Positions 8,751 to 18,130 of a DNA stretch of 64,000 nt are shown piece after piece. The translations under genes were made by a program, and so were the position numbers. Location of the stretch: positions 3,782,001-3,846,000 of the forward strand of contig JADJRK010000001.1 in assembly GCA_016712285.1 (NCBI GenBank). Reading direction: 5' to 3'. Each line of letters starts with the position of its first letter. The stretch's first letter is position 1. The notes under the pieces were generated by a model. It saw nothing but the letters and a program-made list of their open reading frames with translations. It was not told the origin of the DNA and made no database searches. Origin of the DNA: Planctomycetota bacterium. Its GTDB lineage: Bacteria; Planctomycetota; UBA8742; UBA2392.

Positions 8751-10115
8751 CTACTTGGCGCCCTTGCCCTTGTTTGCCCGGACCAGCGGGCTGGTTTCAA
8801 TCAGCACGTGGGTGTCACGGTCTGCCGTCAGGCACAGGATGGATGCGGCGGTGCAGATCACCGGGCTGGTGATGCAGTGGTGGCCGCTCCAGCTGCCGTC
8901 GGTGTTCTGGATCTTCTCGAACATGGTGTGCATCTTCTCGTTCCACTTGGTCCAGGATTCGCCGCCGGTGATCACGATCGACTCGCTGCTCAGCATGTAG
9001 CTGATGAACTCTTCGCCGCCATTGTTGCCGAAGCCTGACAGGTAGTTCTCGTCGTCCAGCCGCCTGAGCAATGCGCCGTTCTGCTTGAACGCGGTTGCCT
9101 TGCTCTGGGCTTCGTCGGCGCTGTAGCCGGCTTTCTGCAGAGTGTCCTCGTTGACTTCAGCATCGGCGGCAACGATGCCGTCTTTCTTGGCCTGCTCGAC
9201 TCTGGCCTCGACTTCCGTGGCGTCTTTGGCGGTGGCGCGCTGCGTTGCCGCGCCGGCGTAGAAGCCAACCCCCGCCGAAGTGCGACCCTTGTCGCCGCCG
9301 ACTGCGCCGGTGTCAGCGTTGATGTCTTTTCGCTGGTACTCGCGCGATTTGTCCAACACGGCATTCGTGACCGGACGTCCGGCGACTTCTGCCAGCTCGA
9401 GTGCCTGGTTGTTCATTGAGGACTGCAATACCGGCGCCCAACCCTGTGTGGTCCAGCCGCCGTCTTCGCCCTGCGAGGCCTCGATCTTGCGAATGCACTT
9501 GTCCAGTGCGTCTTCCACGCGTTTCTGAAGCGCGGCGTCAGGCTCGGTCAGTGGCAGCACACGCGCCAGAAACTGCGAGGCCATGGCGGTATCGATGATC
9601 TGGCCGAGCTTGGACTGCAACTGCGTGCCCTCAATGTCGGTGATGCGAGGGCCATTGTCTGAGGATGCCTCGACAGCCCCGACAAGGTACGTGGTCGCCT
9701 TCAGCACCGATGTCTTGTGTTTGCCCGAGAACGGGGTGTTGCCGGCGCGCATCAGCGCCATCGCTGCGAAGGCTGTACTGCCGGGGTCTGTCTTCACGGC
9801 GTGCGGGTCGCGCACATCCTGGGCCGCGTGTGAGCCGCCGCCCCAGCCGCCATCTTCGTGCTGTGCGGCCACCAGAAAGTCGATGCCCTTGACCATGAAC
9901 GGATCAATCGGGCCGGGTTCAGGCAGCTTGTGGCTGATCGTGGTGTCTTCGCCGGAGGTGCCGGTGCCATTGTTTTCGATGGGCTTTTCGAGCGTGGTGT
10001 CTTTGCCGCTGCAACCGTCGGGTGGCGGCGTCTGGGTGCGACTGACACAGGCGGACAACATGACGCCGGCAAAAGCGGCGCCGACCAGCAGCATGGATCG
10101 GGAATTGGGTTTCAT
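8751..10115 (-). CDS. Lipoprotein with alpha/alpha-toroid repeats, paralogue of the next gene upstream
   Basis: 454 residues with a lipoprotein signal (GVMLSAC, Cys 23). The mature protein carries toroid repeats marked by AAQHEDGGWGGG, GEDGGWTTQGWAPV and NTDGSWSGHHC. Its body, from the first DGGW repeat to the end, is closely similar to the C-terminal half of the protein from 10291-12819, including the shared FGNNGGEEFISYMLSSESIV segment. A tandem duplication is therefore clear. The 8751 copy keeps only the short signal and linker, whereas the other has a ~400-residue additional N-terminal half. Exported, probably outer-membrane or periplasmic. Function unknown; the fold call rests on repeat pattern and length. 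Confidence 0.78.
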   Translation of the reverse strand: MKPNSRSMLLVGAAFAGVMLSACVSRTQTPPPDGCSGKDTTLEKPIENNGTGTSGEDTTISHKLPEPGPIDPFMVKGIDFLVAAQHEDGGWGGGSHAAQDVRDPHAVKTDPGSTAFAAMALMRAGNTPFSGKHKTSVLKATTYLVGAVEASSDNGPRITDIEGTQLQSKLGQIIDTAMASQFLARVLPLTEPDAALQKRVEDALDKCIRKIEASQGEDGGWTTQGWAPVLQSSMNNQALELAEVAGRPVTNAVLDKSREYQRKDINADTGAVGGDKGRTSAGVGFYAGAATQRATAKDATEVEARVEQAKKDGIVAADAEVNEDTLQKAGYSADEAQSKATAFKQNGALLRRLDDENYLSGFGNNGGEEFISYMLSSESIVITGGESWTKWNEKMHTMFEKIQNTDGSWSGHHCITSPVICTAASILCLTADRDTHVLIETSPLVRANKGKGAK

Positions 10116-10244
10116 GGGTGTTCTCGTATGGGGGCCAGGGACGTACCTCTACCCCCTAAGTACGACAGGCAGGCGAAATGGGTTCCCGAGTTCTGGATTT
10201 GTTACAGCGGCTTTACACAGGAACGCGCCGTGACCGGAAGTGAA

Positions 10245-10271
10245 CAGCGCCCGGCATTGGGCCGGGCGCTG
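10245..10271 (-). terminator. GC-rich hairpin after the 10291-12819 gene
   Basis: CAGCGCCCGGC (10245-10255) pairs perfectly with 10261-10271 around a 5-base loop. It is positioned about 20 bases past the minus-strand stop codon and followed on that strand by a short pyrimidine-rich stretch. Probable intrinsic terminator separating the two paralogues. Confidence 0.6.
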
Positions 10272-10290
10272 GCATGCAGGCGCGGGGGAC

Positions 10291-12819
10291 TTACTTCTTG
10301 CCGGTGACGGGGCCTTCGGACTTCGGCTCGGGTTTCTTCTCGGTCTTCTTGCTGCTTGTGCTTCTTGTTGAGGGGCCGGTTTCCACCAGCACGTGCACTT
10401 CGCGGTCCGCTGTCAGGCACAGCATCACTGCCGCCGTGCAGAGCACGGGGCTGCTGATGCAGTGGTGGCCGCTCCAGCTTCCGTCGGCGTTCTGGATCTT
10501 CTCGAACGTGTCGCGCAACTTCTTGTTCCAGGTGTCCCAGGTGTCGTGGCCGGTGATGACGATTGACTCGCTGCTCAGCATGTAGCAGATGAACTCTTCG
10601 CCGCCGTTGTTGCCGAATCCTCTCAGGTAGGCTTCGTCATTCAGCTTTGCGACCAGTGTTTCGTGCGCCCGGTAGGCTTTGACCTTGGCGGCGGCTGCTT
10701 CTTCGCTGTAGCCGATTTTGCGCAGGTTCGTGTCGCTGACCTCGGCTTTCGCCGGAAGAACGCGGTCCTTGATCGCTCGTTCCATGACAAGTTCGACCTC
10801 GGCGCTGTCTGCTGCCGTGGCGCGCAGAGCCGACGCGCCGGCATAGAAGGCCACTCCGGCCGATGTCGGCCTCTTCGCCGCCCCGGTCTTGCCGCCTTCG
10901 ACGTCCACGTCATGGCTCAGGTAGTCGCGCGAACGCGACAGGACCGCAGGGTCAACCTCGCGACCTGCCAGCTCTGCCAGCTCAAGCGCCTGGTTGAACA
11001 TGGCCGACTGCAGCACCGGTGCCCAGCCGGCGGTGATCCAGCCGCCGTCTTCAGCTTGCGCTGCTTCGATTTTGCAAATGCACTTGTCGAGGGCAGCTTC
11101 TACGCGGTTGTACAGCTTGCGGTCGGTCTCGACCGCTTGCAGCACGCGCGCAAGGAACTGCGTGACCACCGCCGTGTCGACAATCTGGCCCAGCTTGCCT
11201 TGAAGCTGCGTGCCGGTGACATCGGTGATGCGCGGGCCGTCTTCGGTGGCTTTTTCAACTACATCCACGAGGTACTTGGTCGCCTTCAGTACGGCGTCCT
11301 TGTGCTTGCCCTTGAACGGCGTGTGTCCGGCGCGCATCAGCGCCATGGCGACAAACGCGGTGCTGCCGGGATCGAACGACGCCGCAGGCTGTGCGCCGCG
11401 CGTGGTGTACGCCGAACCCCAGCCGCCATCCTTGTGCTGTGACTGGATGAGATAGTCGATGCCTTCCACCATGAAACTTTCCATGACTCCGGGCTTGGGC
11501 AAGTCGTGTCCGCGGCCACCGCCGCCGCCCGCGAAAGTGCGGCGCGCGCCTTCGGGCAGCGTGCTGGCATGAAGCACGCTGCAAGCGTGCATGGCGCGCC
11601 CGACATCGGCCAGGCTCATGTCGGCCAGCGGTGCAGCGTCGCCAAGCAACCCGCCGCTAAGTGCGACGCATTGCAGCGCCGTTTCGTTCACCGTCAGGTA
11701 ACGCCGGCCACTCGGCAGCGCAAGCTCGCGCCCGCCGTCGCCGCCGTCCAGCACCATGCCGCTCGGGTCCTGTTTGATGGCAAACTGCACCATCGACTTG
11801 CGCCAGGTGTCCGGGTTTGAGCCCTCAGGCGCCAGGTCCGGGGCAAACGTGAGCATCATGGCCAAACGAGTACCCGCGCGCACTTCGCCCGCGTAGTCGC
11901 TGCCCAGGCGCTTCAACACGCCGGGTGCATCCTGCAGCCGCTGCTCAATGTTGCGCGCGAGCCCCTTGTTCAGTACGCCCTCGGGTGCCGTCGCAGCAAG
12001 GCTGAGCGCGGCGATCGCGAACAGGTTGGCGTCGAGGTCTTCCGCTTCACTGTTTTCGCGCGACTTGCTGGTCCAGCCGTTTTTCTTGTCGCCGGCGGAA
12101 ATCAGGTTGCGAAGTGCGTTCTCCCACGCGCTCTCCTGGATCTTGAGGTTCATTTCAAGGGCAAAGCGGTAAATCAGGCTGCGCCATAGCTGGCTGGCAA
12201 ACCATTCGGGGTCGATGAACCGGCCGTCGATCAGGTGCGAGTTCTTGCCCGTGACACGCGTTGCCTCTTGTGCGGCGTCGATCAGTTCATTGGCGCGCTT
12301 GGTCAGCTTGTCGGTAAGACCCAGCTCAGCGCGCCGCATGCCGTGTGCGCACACCGCCATGTGCAGGCCGATCTCGCTGATGCTTTCGCTGTCGGCGGGG
12401 ATGGGCGCTTGCACAAACAGCTGAAGCCAAGTCCGGGTCGAATCCGTGATCGGCATGCCCGACGCGAGCACCGCCCACAGGCGCAGGACATCAGGGCTTT
12501 CCAGTGCTGCCCCGGGCTGCTCGAAGGGCGGCAGCGGACAAGGCGCGAAGGCCCGGCCGGTCATCAGCTCTTCTTCATATTGCGGCTGCAGCAGGTAGCG
12601 CAGGTGGTTCAGCAGTGCGCCTTGCTCGGCGGACAGGGCGGCAAGGGTTTCGTGGGCCGTGCTGAGCTCGGCGTCGCTGAACTGGTGAACCGATGGCTTG
12701 GCCGGCTCTTCGCTCTGGTCGGGCCGTGCGCTTTCGTTTTCGTTGGCAAGGCTGACGGGCGCAGGAGCAAGCGCTGCAACGAGCAGCAGGCAGAGACCGA
12801 ATCGCAGCATGGTATTCAT
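10291..12819 (-). CDS. Large secreted alpha/alpha-toroid protein
   Basis: 842 residues from the ATG at 12819, preceded by GGAG six bases upstream. The open frame extends further 5', but only this start gives a signal peptide (MLRFGLCLLLVAALAPAPVS). The first ~480 residues are helical with no motif I recognise. The second half is a toroid-repeat region (SQHKDGGWGSAYTT, AEDGGWITAGWAPV, NADGSWSGHHC) paralogous to the 454-residue lipoprotein encoded just downstream. The tail is lysine-rich. No lipobox is seen, unlike the two smaller relatives, so it is probably a soluble exported protein. The trio suggests a surface or periplasmic assembly, but no partner or substrate can be named. Confidence 0.75.
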   Translation of the reverse strand: MNTMLRFGLCLLLVAALAPAPVSLANENESARPDQSEEPAKPSVHQFSDAELSTAHETLAALSAEQGALLNHLRYLLQPQYEEELMTGRAFAPCPLPPFEQPGAALESPDVLRLWAVLASGMPITDSTRTWLQLFVQAPIPADSESISEIGLHMAVCAHGMRRAELGLTDKLTKRANELIDAAQEATRVTGKNSHLIDGRFIDPEWFASQLWRSLIYRFALEMNLKIQESAWENALRNLISAGDKKNGWTSKSRENSEAEDLDANLFAIAALSLAATAPEGVLNKGLARNIEQRLQDAPGVLKRLGSDYAGEVRAGTRLAMMLTFAPDLAPEGSNPDTWRKSMVQFAIKQDPSGMVLDGGDGGRELALPSGRRYLTVNETALQCVALSGGLLGDAAPLADMSLADVGRAMHACSVLHASTLPEGARRTFAGGGGGRGHDLPKPGVMESFMVEGIDYLIQSQHKDGGWGSAYTTRGAQPAASFDPGSTAFVAMALMRAGHTPFKGKHKDAVLKATKYLVDVVEKATEDGPRITDVTGTQLQGKLGQIVDTAVVTQFLARVLQAVETDRKLYNRVEAALDKCICKIEAAQAEDGGWITAGWAPVLQSAMFNQALELAELAGREVDPAVLSRSRDYLSHDVDVEGGKTGAAKRPTSAGVAFYAGASALRATAADSAEVELVMERAIKDRVLPAKAEVSDTNLRKIGYSEEAAAAKVKAYRAHETLVAKLNDEAYLRGFGNNGGEEFICYMLSSESIVITGHDTWDTWNKKLRDTFEKIQNADGSWSGHHCISSPVLCTAAVMLCLTADREVHVLVETGPSTRSTSSKKTEKKPEPKSEGPVTGKK

Positions 12820-13277
12820 GGAAGACTCCGGGCGGTGGATGTGTACATCGGGCGTGCGTTCAGGGGACCGTGCGATACTGAAGAGAAGATAGAGCACCCG
12901 GCACACGCCCGAAACGGTATTGCGCATTTGCCATCGCCGATTGGAGGGCAATGGCCAAGTTTGTCGCGTATCGGGAATGCTGCACGTGAGTGCCATTCGC
13001 GCTCGATCGAACATTGCAATGAGCATTAGACTACCCGGCCACCCGATGGGCGAAACTCGCTATTCGTTCAAGAGAGTCACTGGCCGGCTTGGAGGCTTTG
13101 CCATCCGCTGTCAATAGGCCATCAGCCGGCTGTGGGCTACCGGGCCGTAGCAGGTCTGGTTGATTTCAGTTTTGAAATGCTGATTCGGGCTCGGATTGCT
13201 TTTGGTCGCAGACTTTCATGCGGTGAGTGCGCCCTGGCGCGCCAATGGCTTGAATGGGGCCAGCCCAAGGAGGAGCC
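12820..13277. other. Divergent intergenic region, 458 bases
   Basis: No supported gene. It must hold the promoters of the divergent genes starting at 12819 and 13278. Its base composition is less GC-rich than the flanks, but I could not fix -35/-10 boxes or an operator with confidence. Confidence 0.5.
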
Positions 13278-15479
13278 ATGCGCTATTTCCTGGTTCTGCT
13301 TTTGATCGGCTGCGCTTCGAGTGTGCTCGCGCAGACTGCGACTACGCCCGGCGCCATTGTTGACGAAATCCCCACGTGCAATTGCCTTGGCTTTCGCTGG
13401 CTGATCACCGGCGACACCGATCTCGATTGCTCCGTGGCCGTCGATTACCGGTTGGCCGGCACAACGGCGTGGCTGCCTGCGCAGCCGATGTTGCGCGTTG
13501 AACCCGCGAGTGTCAGCGGTAATGCATTCGACCCCGGCAACCTGCTTGCAGGCAGCGTACTGGGCCTTCAGCCGGATACCGACTACGAAGTGCGCCTTAC
13601 GCTGAGTGACCCCGATGGCGGTGCCTCTGTGCAGACGCGCAACCTTCGCACCCGCGCGATCCCCGCTGACCCGGTTGCACCCGTGCTCAAGTATGTGGCG
13701 CCCGGCTCGGGTGGCGGCGCGGGCACTCAGTCCAGCCCGTACCTGGGGCTCGCGGCTGCGCAGGCCGGCGCTACCGCCGGCGACGTGTTCATCCTGCAAG
13801 CGGGCACATACTCGATTCCCAGCACCTTTACCTTTAACAAGAGCGGCACTGCGGGAAACCCGATCGTGTGGCGTGGCGTCGATGCGGCGACAGTGATCCT
13901 CGACGGCGCGGGTAGTGCCCAGCCGGTGCTTACATTCTCTGGCAGCCAGCACGTGCACCTCGAGAAAGTAACCGTGCGCAACCCGCTGCGAACGGCGATT
14001 AACGGCACGGCGACCAAGAACCTGGTGATCCGCGAGTGCGTGATCGACTGCTCGGCGGTTTCCACTTCCACTGAGGCCCACGGCGTTCTGCTGCAGGGCG
14101 CCGGGCACGAGGGCGCTTACATCTCGCAAAACCGCATCCGCGGCAACATCGACTGGACCGGCGGCCGCAACCAAGACGCGTACGCCTGCATACTGCTCGG
14201 GCGCGGGCACATCATTCAATACAATGAGATCTACGACTGGTGGGACACCGCGGGCCTCGGCGGCAACGACACGACGGTCGACACCAGCGGCTGCGACATC
14301 CGCGGCAATGACTTCCACAACGTGACCGACGACGGCATTGAGATGGATGGCGCGCGCTTCAACAACCGCGTGCTTGAGAACCGCTTCACCAACGTGCTGT
14401 GCGGCATCTCGTGCCAGCCGTGCCTTGCCGGGCCGACCTACATCGTGCGCAACGCGATCTACAACTATCAGCTCAAGCCGCTGAAGTTCCACATCCTGGG
14501 CAACACCCCCACCGGCATGCTGGTCTACAACAACACATTCGTTGGCGCTGACCCTCGCGGCATAGGCGGCGGCGATTGGCGCAACTCACACTTCCGCAAC
14601 AACCTGTTTCTTGCCAGCGACGACTCCGGCGCGATCGCGTTTGACACCAACGCCCAGCGCTTCAGCTGGGATTACAACGGCTGGTACCACTCGCCTTCGG
14701 CCTCCAACTTCGGCCGGCTCAACGGCACCTACTACGCGATCATCGCCGCGTTTCGGTCGGGGATGGGGCAGGAAGCGCACGGCCTGCTGGTTGATTACAC
14801 TGTGTTCACCAGTGCGGCCATGCCGACACGCGGCGGCCTCGTGTATCCCTTCACCAGCGGGTTCTCGGCGCCCTACACGCCGGGCGCAGCGGATTTGACT
14901 CTCAAGTCCGGCGCCAACGTTGCTGTCGATGCGGGCGTCGCCCTGCCGAACGTCACAGACGCGGCTGCACCCGACCTTGGCGCCTATGAACGCGGCGCCG
15001 GCGTGCCGGCCTACGGCCCTGCGGGTTTCAACGGCGGAACGTCAACACCCAGCGCGCCTTCAGCCGCGAGCCATTGCACGGCGACTGCGCTTTCCGGCCT
15101 GCGCATCCGAGTGAACTTCGCCGACAACAGCGGCAATGAAGACGGCTTCCGGATTGAACGCTCGGACGCCGGGGGGCCTTTCACGACGCTGACTTCACTC
15201 GCGGCCGGCGTGACCAGCTACGAAGACGCCGGCTTGACCGATGGCGTCGCCTACGGTTATCGGGTCGTTGCCTTCAACACAGTGGGCGACGCCGCGCCGT
15301 CCAACACCGCGACAGCCACGGCAGTGATCACGCTGCCGGCTGGCCCGGCCGTACCCTCCTCTTCAGCGGGCGGCGGCGGGTGCGCGGGTGCGGGCGGCGC
15401 GACGGGCATTCTGGCCTTGCTGCTGCTGATCGCGGCCAGCGTTTATGCGAGCTCGGCCCAGCGCTTGAAGCAGGCGTAA
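13278..15479 (+). CDS. Secreted right-handed beta-helix protein with FN3-like domain and GGGGC C-terminal anchor
   Basis: 733 residues from the ATG at 13278, chosen because AAGGAGGA lies immediately upstream and a signal peptide follows (FLVLLLIGCASSVLAQ). Residues ~35-130 look like a small Ig/FN3-like domain. The central ~400 residues are a parallel beta-helix (repeated N-rich coils, IRGNDFHN, VYNNTFVG) as in polysaccharide lyases and pectinase-like proteins. A fibronectin type III-like module follows (GNEDGFRIERSDAGG). The C-terminus is tripartite: Gly-rich GGGGCAGAGG, a hydrophobic helix (ILALLLLIAASVYA), then a short basic tail. This resembles Cys-containing CTERM sorting signals. The 3' end overlaps the convergent regulator gene by 37 bases. 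Confidence 0.82.
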   Translation: MRYFLVLLLIGCASSVLAQTATTPGAIVDEIPTCNCLGFRWLITGDTDLDCSVAVDYRLAGTTAWLPAQPMLRVEPASVSGNAFDPGNLLAGSVLGLQPDTDYEVRLTLSDPDGGASVQTRNLRTRAIPADPVAPVLKYVAPGSGGGAGTQSSPYLGLAAAQAGATAGDVFILQAGTYSIPSTFTFNKSGTAGNPIVWRGVDAATVILDGAGSAQPVLTFSGSQHVHLEKVTVRNPLRTAINGTATKNLVIRECVIDCSAVSTSTEAHGVLLQGAGHEGAYISQNRIRGNIDWTGGRNQDAYACILLGRGHIIQYNEIYDWWDTAGLGGNDTTVDTSGCDIRGNDFHNVTDDGIEMDGARFNNRVLENRFTNVLCGISCQPCLAGPTYIVRNAIYNYQLKPLKFHILGNTPTGMLVYNNTFVGADPRGIGGGDWRNSHFRNNLFLASDDSGAIAFDTNAQRFSWDYNGWYHSPSASNFGRLNGTYYAIIAAFRSGMGQEAHGLLVDYTVFTSAAMPTRGGLVYPFTSGFSAPYTPGAADLTLKSGANVAVDAGVALPNVTDAAAPDLGAYERGAGVPAYGPAGFNGGTSTPSAPSAASHCTATALSGLRIRVNFADNSGNEDGFRIERSDAGGPFTTLTSLAAGVTSYEDAGLTDGVAYGYRVVAFNTVGDAAPSNTATATAVITLPAGPAVPSSSAGGGGCAGAGGATGILALLLLIAASVYASSAQRLKQA

Positions 15480-16921
15480 CCACCGCGAAAGTAGCTGGAG
15501 AAGAATTCTGCGGCTCGCGCCCGGGCGCCGGCCATGGATTCATCCGCCAGCTCGATCACGTTGCGATGGTGTATCGCCGCGAAGTCCGGCGACAAAGAGA
15601 TGTCCGCCGAGAGCAACTCGATCTCAGCCAGCGTCCGGCGCAGTTGGGTGCGCGCCGGCTGTGTCAGTCGCGCCGCGCGCAGCAGCTGCGTCTTCACGAT
15701 CTCCTTCAGAATACGGGTGCGGTGCTCGATCGCCGCGATGCCATCGACACGCTTGACCTGGGCCGTGCACACTTTGCGGGTGGGCTGCTTGAGGACTTCC
15801 AGCAGGGCCAGCGCGCTGACCGAAACCGGGTTGTCGGGCATCGCGTGGGTCAGGGCGTCTTTGCGGTCGCTCGACACGCAGCGCCGCACAGCCACCTTCA
15901 ACGTCTCCACTTCTTCCAGCCAGGCTGTAAAGCGCAGGATCTGCAGCGACTTCGACGACGACATCGGCTTGTCCGCAAGGCACGTCTCCACGTCGCCCAG
16001 GCCTGAGAACAGCTGCATCTTCGCAAAGTAGCCGCCGTACAGGTCGTGCAGCACCGGCGCCGCTTCGGGCAGCGCACGCATGACCTTAGCCATGCCGCCC
16101 TGCAGGTCGCCCAGGTCCATTTCCATCAGTCCGCCGGTGGCCAGCATCACGCACCAGTTGCGGCCACGTATGCCGTTGCTGAGCGCCAGTGCCGCGTTGC
16201 AGATGCGCAGGGCCTCGCGCACGCGGCCCATCGCCAGCACGGCCATGACCAGGTACTGGGCATGCAGGATGCGGCGTTCGTCCATCGGCTCGCCCCAGGC
16301 CATCTGGCGGATGAACACCTTGCGGCGCCAGGCCGCGCTGTTCTCGTAGTCGCCGGACAGGTAGGCAAAGAACGCGTGCTGGGCATTCAGGCGCAGCATC
16401 AGCGCGTCGTCGTCGCACAGGCGTGCCACCTGGTCGGCGGCCTTCAGCAGCTCTGCGCCGCGTTCGAGGTCGCGCTTGTCGAGCACGTTCTCCAGGTCAA
16501 CGACCAGTTTCTCGAACACGGGCAGGCTGTTCTCGTTCAGCTTGCGGCGCAGTTTCTCATGGTCGTCCAGCGCAACCGACAATTCGCGCAACACGCGCAG
16601 GTGGTGCTTGCCGGTCAGCGAGCCCAGCCGCATGCGTGAAACGGCGCTCATGGCTTCCACCAGTTCCAGCACGTTCGACGCCATCCGCTGGGTACCCGCG
16701 GTGACGTCGGCCAGGTAGGGCGTGCCTTCCCCGGCCAGCAGCCACGCGGGGTTGACGCCCAGCTCGCGCACCAGCGACTCGCAGAATTCCGCGGGGACTT
16801 TGCCGCCCTTCATGAAGCGGTGCACGTTGGCCGGCGGGAATCCCGTACGGCGGCCCAGCTCTGCCTGCGAGTGGGTCTGGGCAAGGTGATTCAGTCGCTG
16901 GCGCAGGGTGGTGGCAGGCAC
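15443..16921 (-). CDS. XRE-type HTH regulator with long helical (TPR-like) sensor region
   Basis: 492 residues, GTG start supported by GGAGGA four bases upstream. Residues ~5-70 form a Cro/C1-type helix-turn-helix (SQAELGRRTGFPPANVHRFM) ending in GVNPAWLLAGEGTPYL, a phrase typical of phage-repressor-like regulators. The remaining ~400 residues are alpha-helical repeats resembling TPRs. A paralogue with the same layout and matching blocks (NPAWLL-GEG-PYL, LVEAMSAVSKM, HLKVLREL) lies at 58257-59783. Both sit next to genes for GGGGC-anchored secreted proteins, so local control of surface-protein genes is a reasonable inference. Ligand unknown. The stop overlaps the neighbour's 3' end by 37 bases. 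Confidence 0.8.
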   Translation of the reverse strand: MPATTLRQRLNHLAQTHSQAELGRRTGFPPANVHRFMKGGKVPAEFCESLVRELGVNPAWLLAGEGTPYLADVTAGTQRMASNVLELVEAMSAVSRMRLGSLTGKHHLRVLRELSVALDDHEKLRRKLNENSLPVFEKLVVDLENVLDKRDLERGAELLKAADQVARLCDDDALMLRLNAQHAFFAYLSGDYENSAAWRRKVFIRQMAWGEPMDERRILHAQYLVMAVLAMGRVREALRICNAALALSNGIRGRNWCVMLATGGLMEMDLGDLQGGMAKVMRALPEAAPVLHDLYGGYFAKMQLFSGLGDVETCLADKPMSSSKSLQILRFTAWLEEVETLKVAVRRCVSSDRKDALTHAMPDNPVSVSALALLEVLKQPTRKVCTAQVKRVDGIAAIEHRTRILKEIVKTQLLRAARLTQPARTQLRRTLAEIELLSADISLSPDFAAIHHRNVIELADESMAGARARAAEFFSSYFRGGYACFKRWAELA

Positions 16922-17149
16922 GGCATCCTCCGGTTTCAGTATTGGAATGCCGCAAGTGAATCAACCATCTGCGGCATTTCGATTCCGGCAGGGTACTTTT
17001 CGGCTGTTTGCATTGCCCGCACTTTCGAAAGCGAGTGCTGAAACTAAAAGCCTGCCGGCCGGCCGTTCCAAATATGAAAGGCGGCTTTTGGTCCGACGCG
17101 CAAGTCAGGGCCGCGACCGGATACACTGCCGGCACGAACGGAGGCACTC

Positions 17150-18130
17150 ATGAAAGTAATCTGCCTGCTGCTGCTTGCCCTGGGCTGCGCGCAAGTGCGC
17201 GCGGCAGACTTCGCCATCGGCGACAGCGCGCCGGACTTTGAGCTCGGCACCAACACCTGGAACACGCCGCAGGGCTTCTCGCGCCTGTCGAACTATCGTG
17301 GCAAGGTCGTGCTGGTCGAAGTCTGGGCAACCTACTGAGGCCCCTGTGTGGCGGGCGTGCCCCTCCTGAAAGAACTCAGCGAAAAGTACCGCGAGCGCGG
17401 CTTCGAAGTCATCGCTTCCACCAACGAGGACCCTGCCAAAGTCGACGAATGGCTGGGCAAGAACCCGCTGAACTACGGCGTCGTCTCCAAGGCACCCGGC
17501 GTCTCAGCCTACGTGAAGATGGGGCAGGGCGTGCCGCGCGGCTGGGTGATTTCCGCCGATGGCAAGATTGCCTTCACGGGCAAACCCGCGGACATCACCG
17601 GCGCGATGGTCGAAACATGGCTCAAAGACTGTCCCGCCAGCAAGATCGAAAGGCAGCTCAATCGCGAACTCGCTGCCGCCGTAAAGCACTACAACGCGGG
17701 AAAGTACGGCAAGGCGCTGCTGGAAGCGATGAAGCACGAGTCCTCAGAGAACGACCGCGTTGCCGCTGACGCCAAATTTGTCGCCGACAAAGTCCGCAAA
17801 GCCATCGACTGGCGCAAAGAAGAAGCAACGCGGCTGCGCGAAGCTGGCCGCCTGTCAGCCCTGGTCACGCTGTTTGAACAGGACAGCAAAGCCTACGACG
17901 GGCTGGGTTACGCAGATGAATGCGCAGCCGAGGCCAAGGTCCTGAAGGCCACGCCCGAGTACAAGACATGCAAGGCAGCCGACGAAATGCTCGCGCGCAT
18001 CACCAGCACCAAAGACCTCAAAGGCGACGCACTGCTGCGCGAGTTGGACAGGGTGATCGAGAAATACCCCGACACCCCCGCGGGCCGCGACGCGGCAGCG
18101 CTCAAGTCCAAGGCCGCGAAAGGCAACTAG
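17150..18130 (+). CDS. Secreted TlpA/thioredoxin-like protein with in-frame UGA (probable selenocysteine) in the UGPC active site
   Basis: Read through a single TGA at 17336-17338, this is a 326-residue protein: signal peptide (MKVICLLLLALGCAQVRA), a TlpA/AhpC-type thioredoxin fold (~20-165) and a helical C-terminal tail (~165-326). The frame before and after the TGA is the same, and the family motif is continuous: VLVEVWATY-[TGA]-GPCVAGVPLL, where relatives have WATWCGPC. The TGA replaces exactly the first cysteine (residue 63), with the resolving cysteine intact at 66. The cis-proline region (GVPRGWVISADGKI) is present. Start ATG 17150 has GGAGG five bases upstream. Without recoding it would stop at 62 residues, useless as a thioredoxin. 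A nonsense mutation or sequencing error is the alternative, but nothing else in the frame is damaged. The next gene starts directly after its stop. Confidence 0.8.
17346..17366 (+). promoter_or_regulatory. Candidate bacterial SECIS hairpin after the UGA
   Basis: GGG (17353-17355) pairs with CCC (17360-17362) around the loop CGTG, and G-C or G-U pairs extend the stem outward with small bulges. The loop begins 17 bases after the UGA and has G in its second position. As I recall, published bacterial SECIS models want an apical loop 16-37 bases downstream with a G among its first two bases. The stem is bulged, so this is only suggestive. Confidence 0.4.

Noticed and set aside
13137..14492. 451-codon minus-strand frame across the beta-helix gene
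   Set aside because: Antisense of a gene with signal peptide, ribosome site and beta-helix repeats; no motif of its own.
17348..18130. Separate 260-residue gene starting at GTG just after the UGA
   Set aside because: Would begin inside the redox motif with no ribosome site. The frame joins the upstream signal peptide and thioredoxin half exactly.
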